Shown: positions 1-9,000 of the stretch, piece after piece
Position numbering within the stretch: the first letter of the stretch is position 1
Layout: each line of letters begins with the position of its first letter
Origin: Archilochus colubris
Taxonomy: Eukaryota > Chordata > Aves > Apodiformes > Trochilidae
Length of the DNA: 64,000 bases
NCBI GenBank assembly: GCA_023079485.1
Contig: CM041090.1
Location: 12,907,403-12,971,402, forward strand
Reading direction: 5' to 3'
The notes under the pieces: generated by a model
What the model was told of the DNA's origin: nothing
The model's input: the letters and a program-made list of their open reading frames with translations, nothing else
The model's database searches: none
Position numbers and translations under genes: made by a program

Positions 1-2923
1 TTAAAGCAGGGAGAGAAGACATGGCCCCTTTGACAGCAGTCCAGTGGTGAGGGCTCTTCTCAGGATGTGTGAAACACAGATTTAGTTTCTTTCTCTTCCT
101 GAGGGATTTCAGCTTCTCACTTCCCACCTCTTGAGAGTAATTTAATCTCCCGACTAGAGCTTATTTTGGGTAGAAACATTCTTCACCTCTTTTGCTGAAG
201 TACTACTGCTGTGCAGAAAAGATTCCAAAGCCAGGGCTTGTGGAAGACATAAAGGATGCCCAACTCCCACGTGTGCTTTAGGGAATCCCATTTGCAACAC
301 TGGAGTGTACTGTGGGAAGCAAACCTCTCAGCGTTAGGATTGGGACACACACACACACCACTTTTAGCTTCCTAAGCCCCCTGTTGCAGATGTTTTAATT
401 GTACTTTACCTAAAGGAGGCATTGTGCAAATAAATAAACTGAGAGTTCAGATATGGCTATAGTGAATGCAGCATAAGTATTTTGAACAGAATGTGCACGT
501 ATGGGTTTGAATTTTATGATTCATGTCAAAAAATTATGAATATGCATGGGAAAGTAAAGTTACTGTTTATGAGACTTGCAATACCAATAAAAGGATACAT
601 TCATTAATAAAACACTTGAGGGAGGTGGGTCAACAGATCTGACATTTTTAATAGGAAAATTTAAGTTATATTTTCATTTAACCAGATTTCACAACAGAAG
701 AAATTTGGATTAGGTATCGACAGAGTGTCACCTGATAAAATGTGTGGTGAAGTTTGAGCAGCAGATGTCTCACCCAGGGACGCTTCCCTGAGGAAACAGC
801 AGGAACCTCCTGTACACTCACTTTGCCTGGCATTCGCATCCCGACCAGCTGCCAATTTTAAACTATAGCAAGTCTCTCAGTTTATAGTCCTTTCAAGCTA
901 AAATCTGTTACATTTGGGGAAAAATAGCAATACTTATGTAAATCAATAATTGCTTTGTATGTAATAAAGTAAATCCATAACATGCCTAGAGTGACACTAA
1001 CAACATCATGCACGGGTGTGCTATCAAGCAACACGTACACAGCCATTCATATGCATTAGAGTCTGAATATGTCTTGTTCAAGTACTCATTTTGTTTGGCA
1101 CAAACAGCCCTCTTTTTGCAGCGTGGGAATAAATATCGCTTTGTTTCATCACTTTTTTCTTCAATGGAACGATTTGCTAAGGCAAAATCCAAGCCTCCAT
1201 TCACATCACAGTTCTGCCTACAGTTTAAATATACTACACAATGATGATTACTGATGTCTGCTATCTTTCATTCTGAACTGCAGAGCATTGGTCAAGCAGC
1301 CAGGCAGAAGTTGGTGAAAATTTGATTTCTTCATACTAATGAGATTTTTCAAAATTAGAGGCAGATTTGAGATAATAAAAGAAAATACTGCACCTCTGTA
1401 GAAGTCACTGTGAAAGGAGATTAAAATTAACTACCCTTTCATTCTGTATTCTAGTGTCCTGTTTTTTTTGCCTCATTGGTGTTCTTTTGGTCCTATGTGT
1501 CAGAAACTTACCAGTGCTGAATACACAGTTTCTATAGCTTGCTTTGATGCTTCTCTGTATAAATCAAGACTGAAAATATTCCTGCATTATTTTAAGTGAA
1601 ACCACATGAAAGATGGCAGCTTGATCATCTGAGGGAACTGAGAGATCTGAGAGCCAAGACAGGTGCATGTAGTCAATTGTTGCTACTGCTTTGTGATGTA
1701 TACACAAGCTCTACCCACTGTCAAACAGAAATAAGATTTCCAAATACTTTTTCACAGGTATGTGTGAGATTTAATCTCTAAGTAATGGAAGTCTGACCTG
1801 GAGCAGATTGAAACTGGAAGTGCCAACATGCAAGTTCTACCTTTACATATGGAAATCATAATTCCTATGAGCTCTCTAAGATAGGAAGACCTTCTAAAGG
1901 AATCAAAATTAGCAATGTATGCATTTGGCACAACTTTACAAAAATGTAGGGACAGTACTAAATAAGAGGGAGGTTTGGTCATGTCAATTCTAAAGCAATT
2001 ACAACCCAAATCCCACTTTCATACTGGAGACTGACAAAGAGAACCGGATGCCCATTTGGCTCCATTTGCAATCTGGCTCCATTTGAGTACTCTCATGCTT
2101 AATCAAAATTTAGAGCCTGGGTTTCTAGTTCCCAGTTTCTGGATAAGTCACATTTTTTTCCTTTCATTTTGTTTGGAATATGAAAATAATCTCTATCACT
2201 CTTGGAATTTTGAGGGACCTACGACTCTCAACCACTCTTAAAATTTTTCCTTCTCTAGCTCTGAAGCCTGACAAATATTGCTGCCATTTTGTTGGTTAAT
2301 TGTGGCTGAGATCTCCTTTAAATTCAGCCTCATTGCTTTCCATCTGAAGCAAGACACTTCTACTGAAGAGCAAAATTGACATACTCTCTTCCTTTTTCTT
2401 CATGCACTAGCAGCACACATGCTCTGTTTGTAGTCATGTCCTCTGCCTTTATTACCTGTTTTCTAAATAATACAACTACACTTTTAATTGCTATTTTATT
2501 TAATAATAAATTATTTAATAGTTTAATTTTCATTTATGTCAATTGATTCGTATCCGCTAAATAACAAACTGCAAATTCACTGCAAAACTTAAAACTAGCC
2601 TGTATGATAAAACATTTGCTTGTAAAAACTTCAAGAAAAGCATCATCAACCTTTCAAAATATTGTTAACATTTTAAGGTAATAATTTAAGGGTACTTCAT
2701 GCCCTGATTTCCCATTGATATAAAAAAACTCAGATTGCTACTTGGGATTTTTTTTACCCTCTATCCAATAACTGTGAAAGTGAGAAGACTCTGTTTTTCC
2801 ACAGCCACAGCAATTTCTTGTCCAGCAGAACCATTCAGATGGAAGGCTATGGTGAATGTGACATGCTTGACTTGATTTTAGTACTAATATTTTCTTCTTG
2901 CAATGAAATCCATATCTATTTCC
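1..2923. other. AT-rich noncoding stretch, no gene seen
   Basis: I see no recognisable coding exon, RNA gene or transposon here. Reading frames are short (under about 90 codons), overlap on both strands and match nothing I recognise. A very short CA run lies near 346-358. This is background intergenic or intronic DNA. Confidence 0.6.
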
Positions 2924-3014
2924 TTTTTTTATATATATTATATATTTATTATATTTATATATATTTATTATATTTATTTATTTATTATATTTATTATATT
3001 TATATATATATTCA
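2924..3014. repeat. AT-rich low-complexity tract (TATTTATA-like)
   Basis: About 90 bases made almost only of T and A, in irregular TATATA and TATTTAT units with no single strict period. A reading frame crossing it encodes only a Tyr/Ile/Leu run and is an artefact of composition. Confidence 0.9.
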
Positions 3015-3907
3015 ATTTGCATAGATGAAGTGGAGCAAAGTCAAGATAGGTCTGAACTGTGGTGCTTCCTTGCTTGAGTTTAATCCCTTTTCTTCATGAA
3101 GTCTCAGAAATCCAAAGGGAATTACATCCAATGATTTACAAGTTGGACCCCTGCCCTTCATTAACTGTAAAAAAGCAATGCTGAAATCTGTGTCCTGTGT
3201 TACTGGAGGTATTTCAGAGGTAAAGTTAGAGTCAGTTTGGTCCCATTTTGATAATATAGGTGTCTCTGATGCCTGTCATGCTGCTTTAAGTTTGGATTTT
3301 GTTATGGTTACGAAATAACTATGATTGATGATCTCCTAATAATAGATACAAACAGGGTTCATACTCTTTTAAATCTAACCTTTCCGATCTCTAAGCACAT
3401 GGTTTGCTCATTAGCATGTTTTACTGGACAATTTCTTTGCTTTCAGAAGTATGAAAAGAATATTATTTTTTTCTCAAGTGCCATGACATGTACTTGATCT
3501 TGCTTCATCCTCAGCATAAAAAATTATTTAGAATAGGACTTTTGAGTGTCTAGTCCCATCTATTTCTATTTTTCACTCAAATAATTTTTTTTTAGGCAGA
3601 ATATTACAAAGTTTTCCATTTCTCTAGTATTTCCATAGCCACTGTTTGGGGAAGGCATAATTACAGCAGTTGTGCCCAGTGTCCCAGACTCCTAGACAAA
3701 TGGCCATAGTTCACATATGGTGATCTTGGTTCACTGCACTCACTGTGCATTGTAGAAAAGTTTCTACAATGACCAAATTGCCTTTACCCTCCATATATGA
3801 ACCATTTGAGTAACACTGGGGGGGAAGGTCAAGATGCAGCTTCATGGCACAGTAGCTGTGTAGCATATGCATGTGAATTCCTGGCCAGGAAAGCTTAGAA
3901 AAAAACA
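3015..3907. other. Noncoding stretch, nothing assignable
   Basis: Ordinary AT-rich sequence between the low-complexity tract and the nested transposon cluster. No exon, RNA gene or clear repeat is visible. The block 3711-3908 has a short minus-strand frame without support. Confidence 0.5.
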
Positions 3908-3918
3908 TACAGAATCAC

Positions 3919-3926
3919 AGAATTGT
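3919..3926. repeat. Target-site duplication, left copy (AGAATTGT)
   Basis: AGAATTGT here is repeated exactly at 4365-4372 on the other side of the inverted-repeat element. Counting the ambiguous AC, the direct repeat is ACAGAATTGT (10 bp). If the element is instead taken as TG...CA-bounded (3926-4365), the duplication is GAATTG (6 bp). The two copies lie inside the host CR1 tail, so the empty site can be rebuilt. Confidence 0.75.
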
Positions 3927-4027
3927 GTAGTGAAATGAGGCAACCAGGTGCCACTAATTGCCAGGCAGTGGGCATGAGCTTGTGTTAAGCCCACCTGTGC
4001 CTGATTAAGGCAGGCCCTAACTGCGCA
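3927..4027 (+). repeat. Left terminal inverted repeat (101 bp)
   Basis: Reverse complement of 4264-4364 with about four substitutions. It contains an internal short stem, GTGGGC...GCCCAC, that is also kept in the right arm and in the copy at 61023. Confidence 0.85.
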
Positions 4028-4028
4028 G

Positions 4029-4122
4029 GGTGAGGCTTGAGTGGCGCAGCTGGTTAGCATGCAGTTATACAGACAAACCTGAGCAATGCTGAGGCCGTGG
4101 GTTCGAGACTCAGAGCCTCACC
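4029..4122 (+). ncRNA. tRNA-Ile(UAU)-like sequence inside the inverted-repeat element
   Basis: The segment has a perfect A-box match to TRGCNNAGYNGG (TGGCGCAGCTGG, 4042-4053) and a partial B box (GGTTCGAGACT, 4100-4110). Order and spacing fit a tRNA with an intron: a D-arm TGGTTAGCATGC, an anticodon-region TTATACAG, then about 10 extra bases before AATGCTGAGGCC and the T-arm. This resembles eukaryotic tRNA-Ile(UAU), which normally carries an intron at this site. A 9-bp outer stem, GGTGAGGCT (4029-4037) with AGCCTCACC (4114-4122), replaces a normal acceptor stem. It is more likely a tRNA-derived SINE-type head or captured tRNA than a working tRNA gene, because the acceptor and B box are non-canonical and there is no terminal T run. 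Confidence 0.6.
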
Positions 4123-4133
4123 CTAACGGTGAT

Positions 4134-4173
4134 GAGCTCTAGTGGCACAATGAAGGTAGTGCAGTGCTGAGAC
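4134..4173 (+). ncRNA. Second partial tRNA-like 5' half
   Basis: GCTCTAGTGGCACAATGAAGG (from about 4136) resembles the acceptor and D-arm start of the same tRNA-Ile type, followed by GTAGTGCAGTGCT. It lies directly after the first tRNA-like unit and stops at the right arm. No T-arm is present. It may be a degenerate tandem copy, but the match is short. Confidence 0.3.
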
Positions 4174-4263
4174 AAAGTAGCCAATCTCTCCACTGGCTTG
4201 CTCCAGAGTGAGCTGAGCCTGTGTTTGGAAGCTCACCTTTTATTGGCCCCCTAATCCTGCTCA

Positions 4264-4364
4264 TGTGCAGTTAGGGCCTGCCCTAATCAGGTACAGGTGG
4301 GCTTAACACAAGCTCATGCCCACTCCCTGGCAATTAGTGGCACCTGGTTGCCTCATTTCACTAC
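4264..4364 (-). repeat. Right terminal inverted repeat (101 bp)
   Basis: Pairs with 3927-4027 at roughly 96 percent identity by eye. The adjoining inward segment to about 4177 is shared, as reverse complement, with 61124-61206. Confidence 0.85.
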
Positions 4365-4372
4365 AGAATTGT
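4365..4372. repeat. Target-site duplication, right copy (AGAATTGT)
   Basis: Exact copy of 3919-3926. The host CR1 sequence resumes immediately as GTCATGGTTAGAAAG. Confidence 0.75.
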
Positions 4373-4497
4373 CATGGTTAGAAAGAACTTCTACAACCAC
4401 CCTGTCCACTTGCCAACATCCCACCCCAGAAAATAAAATATATTTATTGATATCATTATCACCACGACCACTGGACCATGTCCTGAAGTGCCTCATC

Positions 4498-4736
4498 GGT
4501 TCAGTGACCAGCAGAGGTGGTGGGAGAGAGAAAAAACACAAGGTAAGACCAGGGACTGACCCAGACCGAGCGAGACCGAAGGGGTCCAGAGCTCATGGGA
4601 CCAGAACCGCTGGCTCAGCCAATCAGGCACGGCGGGGGGCGTGGCCAGACGGCCGCAGGGGCATTTGTACCCCCCTGAGGAGTGCGGCACGCAGTGAAGG
4701 GGCAGTGGAGGGGATTGTGCGGGCAGGGAGAGCGGT
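4498..4736 (+). promoter_or_regulatory. CR1 5' UTR / presumptive internal promoter
   Basis: The region is much richer in G, C and CpG than its surroundings. It carries a CCAAT box (AGCCAATCA, 4617-4625) about 10 bp before a GC-box-like GGCGGGGGGCGTGGC (4631-4645). A TATA box is not seen. Full-length CR1 transcripts must start near the element's 5' end, so this is the expected promoter region. An AAGGTAAGA splice-donor-like site lies at about 4540-4548. Activity is inferred. Confidence 0.55.
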
Positions 4737-5911
4737 ATGGAGCTGCAAGTTACTCCTAGAGTGAGGATGTGTCCTGGTTTGGGCGACAGGGTGGTTACTC
4801 GGTGGAAGGAGACTGTGCTCCCAGCACCCACTAAAATGGATGTGAGTACTCAGAGGGTGCCTCCACAGAAGGATGTGTCTGTCCAGGTCACAGTGTTGGG
4901 AATGCTGCAGCCTTTCCATGGGAGCTGGGGGCAGCTGTGACCGTGGATGTGTCCGATGTGAGCAGAGGGATGATCTGCTCTGCCGAGTGGCAGTGCTGCA
5001 GGATGGAGCTCAGGGAGGAGGTGAGCAGGTTGAGGAGTATCAGAGAGAGTAAGATGGAGCCAGATGAGTGTTTTAAGAGTCTGCTTGCCACTAAAATGAC
5101 TCAGGAGGCAAATCTTAGGGAACCACAGGAATAGTTATCATCTCAGGATTCTCAGTTCTCCCAGGAAGCTTCCCAGTCATCCAAAGACAACTTACAGGAG
5201 AAGGGACAAGGGGAACAGGTCCCAGCTGGATGCTACAAACAGGGCAGGTGTTACCTCCAGAACCTTCAACCCTCAGAGGTGCTGCAGAACAGGTACGGGG
5301 CCTTGTGGAAGGAAATGGCAGAGAGTGCTGAGAATACCTCACATAGGCTGAAACGCCCATCAAGGCAAACTCACTCTAAACCAACAATCTTAACACATTC
5401 CAAAAAGGATAAAAGAAGGATCATTGTTGTGGGTGACACCCTCTTGACAGGTGCAGAAGGCCCAATATGCAAACCGGACCCACTTCATAGGAAAGTTTTC
5501 TGCCTCCCTGGGGCCAGGATAATGGACATCACAAGTAAACTTCCAGCCCTGGTGAGACTTTCTGATTACTCCCCACTTTTGGTCTTCCAGGTAGGTAGCA
5601 ATGAATTGTTATCAACATCTAAAAAAGCAGTCACAAGAGATTTGGGGACTCTGGGACAGCAAGTTAAGGGATGAGACAAGTTGTGTTCTCCTCTAATGAA
5701 AGCAATGGATGAGGGAACTGGCAGGAAGATCCATCAGGTTAATTCATGGCTGAGGGGCTGGTGTCAAGTGCAGGGTTTTGGGTTCTTTTATCATGGGGCA
5801 AATTCCATGCTACCTAGTGTCCTCAAATCAGATGGGCTTCAGCTATCTAGGAGGGCCAAAAGGTCTGTAGTCCATAAGTTGGCAGGGCTGATCAGGAGGG
5901 CTTTAAACTAG
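4737..5911 (+). pseudogene. CR1 ORF1 (coiled-coil plus SGNH-esterase-like), broken
   Basis: ORF1 of avian CR1 encodes a nucleic-acid-binding/coiled-coil N-terminus and an esterase-like C-terminus. Translation starts at ATG 4737 (MELQVTPRVRM). It reaches a stop at 4938-4940 and continues in another frame from about 4935, so there is one frameshift. The charged segment MELREEVSRLRSIRE (about 5004-5048) is the coiled coil. A TAG at 5132-5134 and a TGA at 5672-5674 interrupt the same frame. The esterase block begins at IIVVGDTLL (about 5422-5450) and ends DGLQLSRRAKRSVVHKLAGL, with the natural stop at 5909-5911. The family's GDS nucleophile motif reads GDT here and the DxxH motif reads DGLQ, so both the Ser and His positions look lost. 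Inactive. Confidence 0.85.
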
Positions 5912-6127
5912 GTTTGAAGAGGGAGGGGATTGAAACCAGGCTCTTCAGAGATGAGCCTAAGGGTGGAAAGCTCAAATTAAAGAGTGAAATTAGCAGCCCA
6001 GCTGAAGTACATGAACACTACTGTACACAATAATAAATCAGTCAGAGATGAGCAAGGGAAATACTTGTTGGGACCTGAGAAACTCCAAGTTGGGGGTAGA
6101 CCCCCTCCCATGCAGAAAGGTACAGAA

Positions 6128-8856
6128 GCCAAAATGCATTTATGCTAATGCATGTAGCATGGGCAACAAGTAGGAAGAGCTTGAAGCTCTTGTCCAACAA
6201 GAAAACTATAATAAAATTGACATCATAGAAACATGGTTTGGAGTGCTGGGTTAAATGGCTATAGGCTGTTCAGAAGGGATAGGCATGAAACGGAGAGGTG
6301 GGGGTATGTTAGGGTAGGTGTTGACTGTCTTGAGCACGTTAACGATGGTGATGGTAGGGTTGAATGCTTATGAGTAAGAATCAGAGAGAATGGCAACAAG
6401 GCAGATATAACAGGGGTCTGTTATAGACTACCCAGCCAGGGGGAGGAGGTTGATGGGTTGATGCTGTTCTATAAGCAGCTGGGTAAGGTTTCAGATTCTC
6501 TTCCTCTTGTTCTTGTGGGACACTTCAATTTATCAGATGTCTGCTGGAAATATAATACTGCAGACAGGAAGAAGTCCTGGAGATTCTTGGAGTGTGTGTA
6601 AGATAATTTCTAACACAGCTGGTGACTGAGCCAACTAGGGAAAGCTCAGTGCTGGTTCTACTGTTTGTGAACAGGGAAGGACTAGTGGGAGATAAAAAGG
6701 TTGGTGGTCATCTTGGACAAAGTGACCATGAGATGGTTGAGTTTTCAATTCTTGGGGAAGTAAGGAGGGAGGTCAGTAGAACTTCCTCCCTGGACTTCTG
6801 GAGGGCAGACTTTGATAAGTTCAGTAGATTGCTTGGTGGCATCCCCTGGCATATAGTCCTCAAGGACAAAAGAGTCCAGGAAGGCTGGACAATCCTCAAG
6901 AGGGAAGTCCTTAAGGCACAGGCTCAAACTGTACCTGTGCATTTTAAAATGAGCCAGAGCGGTACAAGACCAGCCTGGCCAAACAAGGAGCTTTGGGCAG
7001 AACTCAGGGAAAAAAGGAAGTTCTATTGGCTATGGAAGGAAGGACAGGCACCTTGGGAAGATTACAAAATTATTGCAAAGATATATAGGCAGAAAACTAG
7101 AGAGACCAAAGCTCAGCTTGAATTAAATCTGGCCAGTGTCATTAAACATAACAGAGTTTTTATAAATATGTAAATAGCAAAAGAAGAGCTAAGGACAATC
7201 TTCCCCCTCTACTTGACCTGGGGGGGAAGAATGTGTCTGATGACATGGAAAAGGCCAAACTGCTGAGTGCTCATTTTGCCTCAGTCTTCATCAATGACAA
7301 TTGCTCCCTGAGGGTACAGCTCCCTGAATTGGAAGACGAAGATGGGGAGCAGAATGAAGGCCCCATTGTCCAGGAGGAAATGATCGGTGCCCTGTTGTGC
7401 TGCATGGATGTGCACAAGTCTATAGACCCAGATGGGATCCACCCAAGGGTACTAAAGGAGCTGGCAGAAGTGCTCAGCAAGCCATTATCCATTATTTATC
7501 AACAGTCCTGGCAAACTGGGTATGTCCCTATTGATTGGAAAAGGGCAAATGTAATGCCCATATACAAGGGTTGAAAGGATGATCCAGGGAACTATAGACC
7601 TGTTAGTTTGATCTTGGTGCCAGGCAAGGTTATGGAGCAGGACATCTTGAGTACCATCACACAGTACATACAAGATAACCAAGTGTTCAGGCCCAATCAG
7701 CATGGGTTTATGAAAGGCAGGTCCTGTCTGTCTAACCTGATCTCTTTCTACAAGATGAGTCACCTAGTGGATGAGGGAAGAGCTGTGGGCTATCTGGACT
7801 TTAGTAAAGCTTTTGACACTGTCTCTCACAGCATTCTTCTTCAGAAACTTATGGCACTTGATTTGGATAAATATAGCCTGCACTGGATAAAAAATTGGCT
7901 GGATGGTTGGGCTGAAAGTTGGTAGTGAATGGAACTAAATATGGCTGGCGACCAGTCATGAGTAGTGTCCCCCAGGGTTTGGTACTGGGGTCTCTTCTCT
8001 TTAATCTCTTCATTAATGATTTGGATGAGGGGATTGAGTGTACCCTCAGTAAATTTACAGATGACACCAAACTAAGTGGCTGTGGTGATCTGCTGGTGAG
8101 TAGGGAAACCTGACAGAGGGATTTAGACAGGTTGGACCAATGGGCCAAGGGTAATTGCATGAGGTTTAACAAGGCCAAATGCCAGGTTTTACATCTGGGT
8201 CATAACAACCCCATGGTGAGCTACAGACTTTGGGAGGTGTGGTTAGAGAGCTGCAAGTTGGAAAGGGACCTGGAGGCATTGGTTGGTAGTTGACTTAATA
8301 CGAGTCAGCAGTGTGTGCAGGCGGCCAAGCAGGCCAAAGGCATCCTGGCTTGTATTAGGAACATTGTGGCCAGCAGGAATAAGGAGATGATCATCCCTCT
8401 GTACTCAGCTCTGGTAGGGCCGCATCCTGAGCACTGTGTTCAGTTCTGGGCACCTCACTATAGGAGGACACAGAAGTGCTGGAGAGTCTCCAGAGAAGGG
8501 CAACAAAGCTTCTGAAGGGCCTGGAGCACAAGTCCTGTGAGGAGCAGCTGAAGGAGCTGGGGGTGTTCAGTCTGGAGGAGAGGAGGCTGAGAGGAGACCT
8601 TAGAGCTCTCTTCAGCTACCTCAAGGGAGGTTGGAGCAAGGAGGGACAAAGCCTCTGTTCCTTAGCAAACTGTGATAGGAGCAGAGGGAATGGATGGAAG
8701 CTGCAACAGGGGAGGTTTAGAATGGATGTTAGGAAACTTTTTTTCACTGAGGAGGTTGTCAGACACTGGAATGTCCTGCACAGGGCAGCGCTGGAGTCAC
8801 CATCCCTAGGGGCACTTAAAAGGCATTTAGACCTGGTCCTTAAGGACATGGTTTAA
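6128..8856 (+). pseudogene. CR1 ORF2 (AP-type endonuclease plus reverse transcriptase), broken
   Basis: ORF2 supplies the enzymes for target-primed reverse transcription. The endonuclease starts near KCIYANACSMGNK (about 6131), with a stop soon after at about 6171. Its catalytic GDFN block reads GHFN (about 6518-6529), while SDHEMVEFSI (about 6722-6751) is intact. The RT follows: DPDGIHPRVLKELAEVL (about 7426), NYRPVSL (about 7590), HGFMKGRSCL (about 7700), motif A YLDFSKAFDTVSHSILL (7791-7841), SVPQG (about 7964-7978) and FTDD (8054-8065, family usually FADD). The C-terminal part ends at LVLKDMV, 8856. Frameshifts fall near 6600, 7175-7230, 7919 and 8470. In-frame stops lie at 7572-7574 and 8111-8113. 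Both RT aspartate motifs survive although the chain cannot be made whole. Confidence 0.9.
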
Positions 8857-9000
8857 TAGCTGACTACGTTGTTAGTCAAAAGTTGGACTGAATGATCTTG
8901 AAGGTCTCTTCCAACCTAAACATTGTGTGATTCTGTGATCTACACAGTTTTTAAATACTTCTAAGGATGGCAATTCCAACACCACCCCGGGCAGCCCGTT

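Larger units (their letters stand above)
3927..4364. mobile_element. 438-bp inverted-repeat element with tRNA-like core (unnamed family)
   Basis: The first 101 bp (3927-4027, beginning GTAGTGAAATGAGGC) and the last 101 bp (4264-4364, ending CATTTCACTAC) are reverse complements with about 4 mismatches. The right arm continues inward with a segment (4177-4263) shared with the copy at 61023-61206. The left arm lacks about 26 bp of that segment, including the AATAAAAGG motif, and rejoins at GGTGAGGCTTGA (4029-4040). Between the arms lie a tRNA-like sequence and a second partial one. There is no coding capacity, so it would be non-autonomous. The ends read TGTAGTG...CACTACA, which fits either an LTR-derived inverted structure (TG...CA, 6-bp duplication) or a DNA transposon with long TIRs (8-10 bp duplication). 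I cannot choose between these or name the family from sequence alone. Confidence 0.75.
4498..8940 (+). mobile_element. Nearly full-length CR1 LINE (non-LTR retrotransposon)
   Basis: A 4.44-kb sense-strand CR1 with all parts in order: GC-rich 5' UTR (4498-4736), ORF1 (4737-5911), a short inter-ORF gap, ORF2 with endonuclease then reverse transcriptase (about 6128-8856), and a short 3' UTR ending TTCCAACCTAAACATTGTGTGATTCTGTGAT-like (broken here into TTCCAACC and GATTCTGTGAT). Most bird CR1 copies are heavily 5'-truncated, so this length is unusual. It sits inside an antisense CR1. Only a 3-base match (ATC) is seen at the junctions, as expected for a family that leaves little or no target duplication. 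Both ORFs contain several frameshifts and stops, so it is no longer autonomous. Confidence 0.93.
3908..9000 (-). mobile_element. Host CR1 3' fragment (antisense), split twice by later insertions
   Basis: Three separated pieces read as one reverse-complemented CR1 3' end: about 3908-3926 (terminal CAGAATCACAGAATTGT), 4365-4497 (including CCACTGGACCATGTCCTGAAG) and 8941-9000 (beginning TACACAGTTTTTAAATACTTC). The last two pieces join in register across the inserted CR1, as ...GTGCCTCATC followed by TACACAG..., which is the order found in avian CR1 3' UTRs. The piece 4365-4497 carries an AT-rich patch near 4430-4470. Homology fades after about 9000. Only the 3' UTR is present, so the copy was already 5'-truncated. 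The span given includes the two insertions, which are annotated separately. Confidence 0.75.

Noticed and set aside
4029..4122. A functional tRNA gene
   Set aside because: The acceptor stem and B box are non-canonical, no T-run terminator follows, and it lies inside a repetitive element.
4297..4764. 155-codon frame across the start of the nested cluster
   Set aside because: It runs through the right inverted arm, the host CR1 and the inserted CR1 5' UTR, so it is an artefact of three joined repeats.
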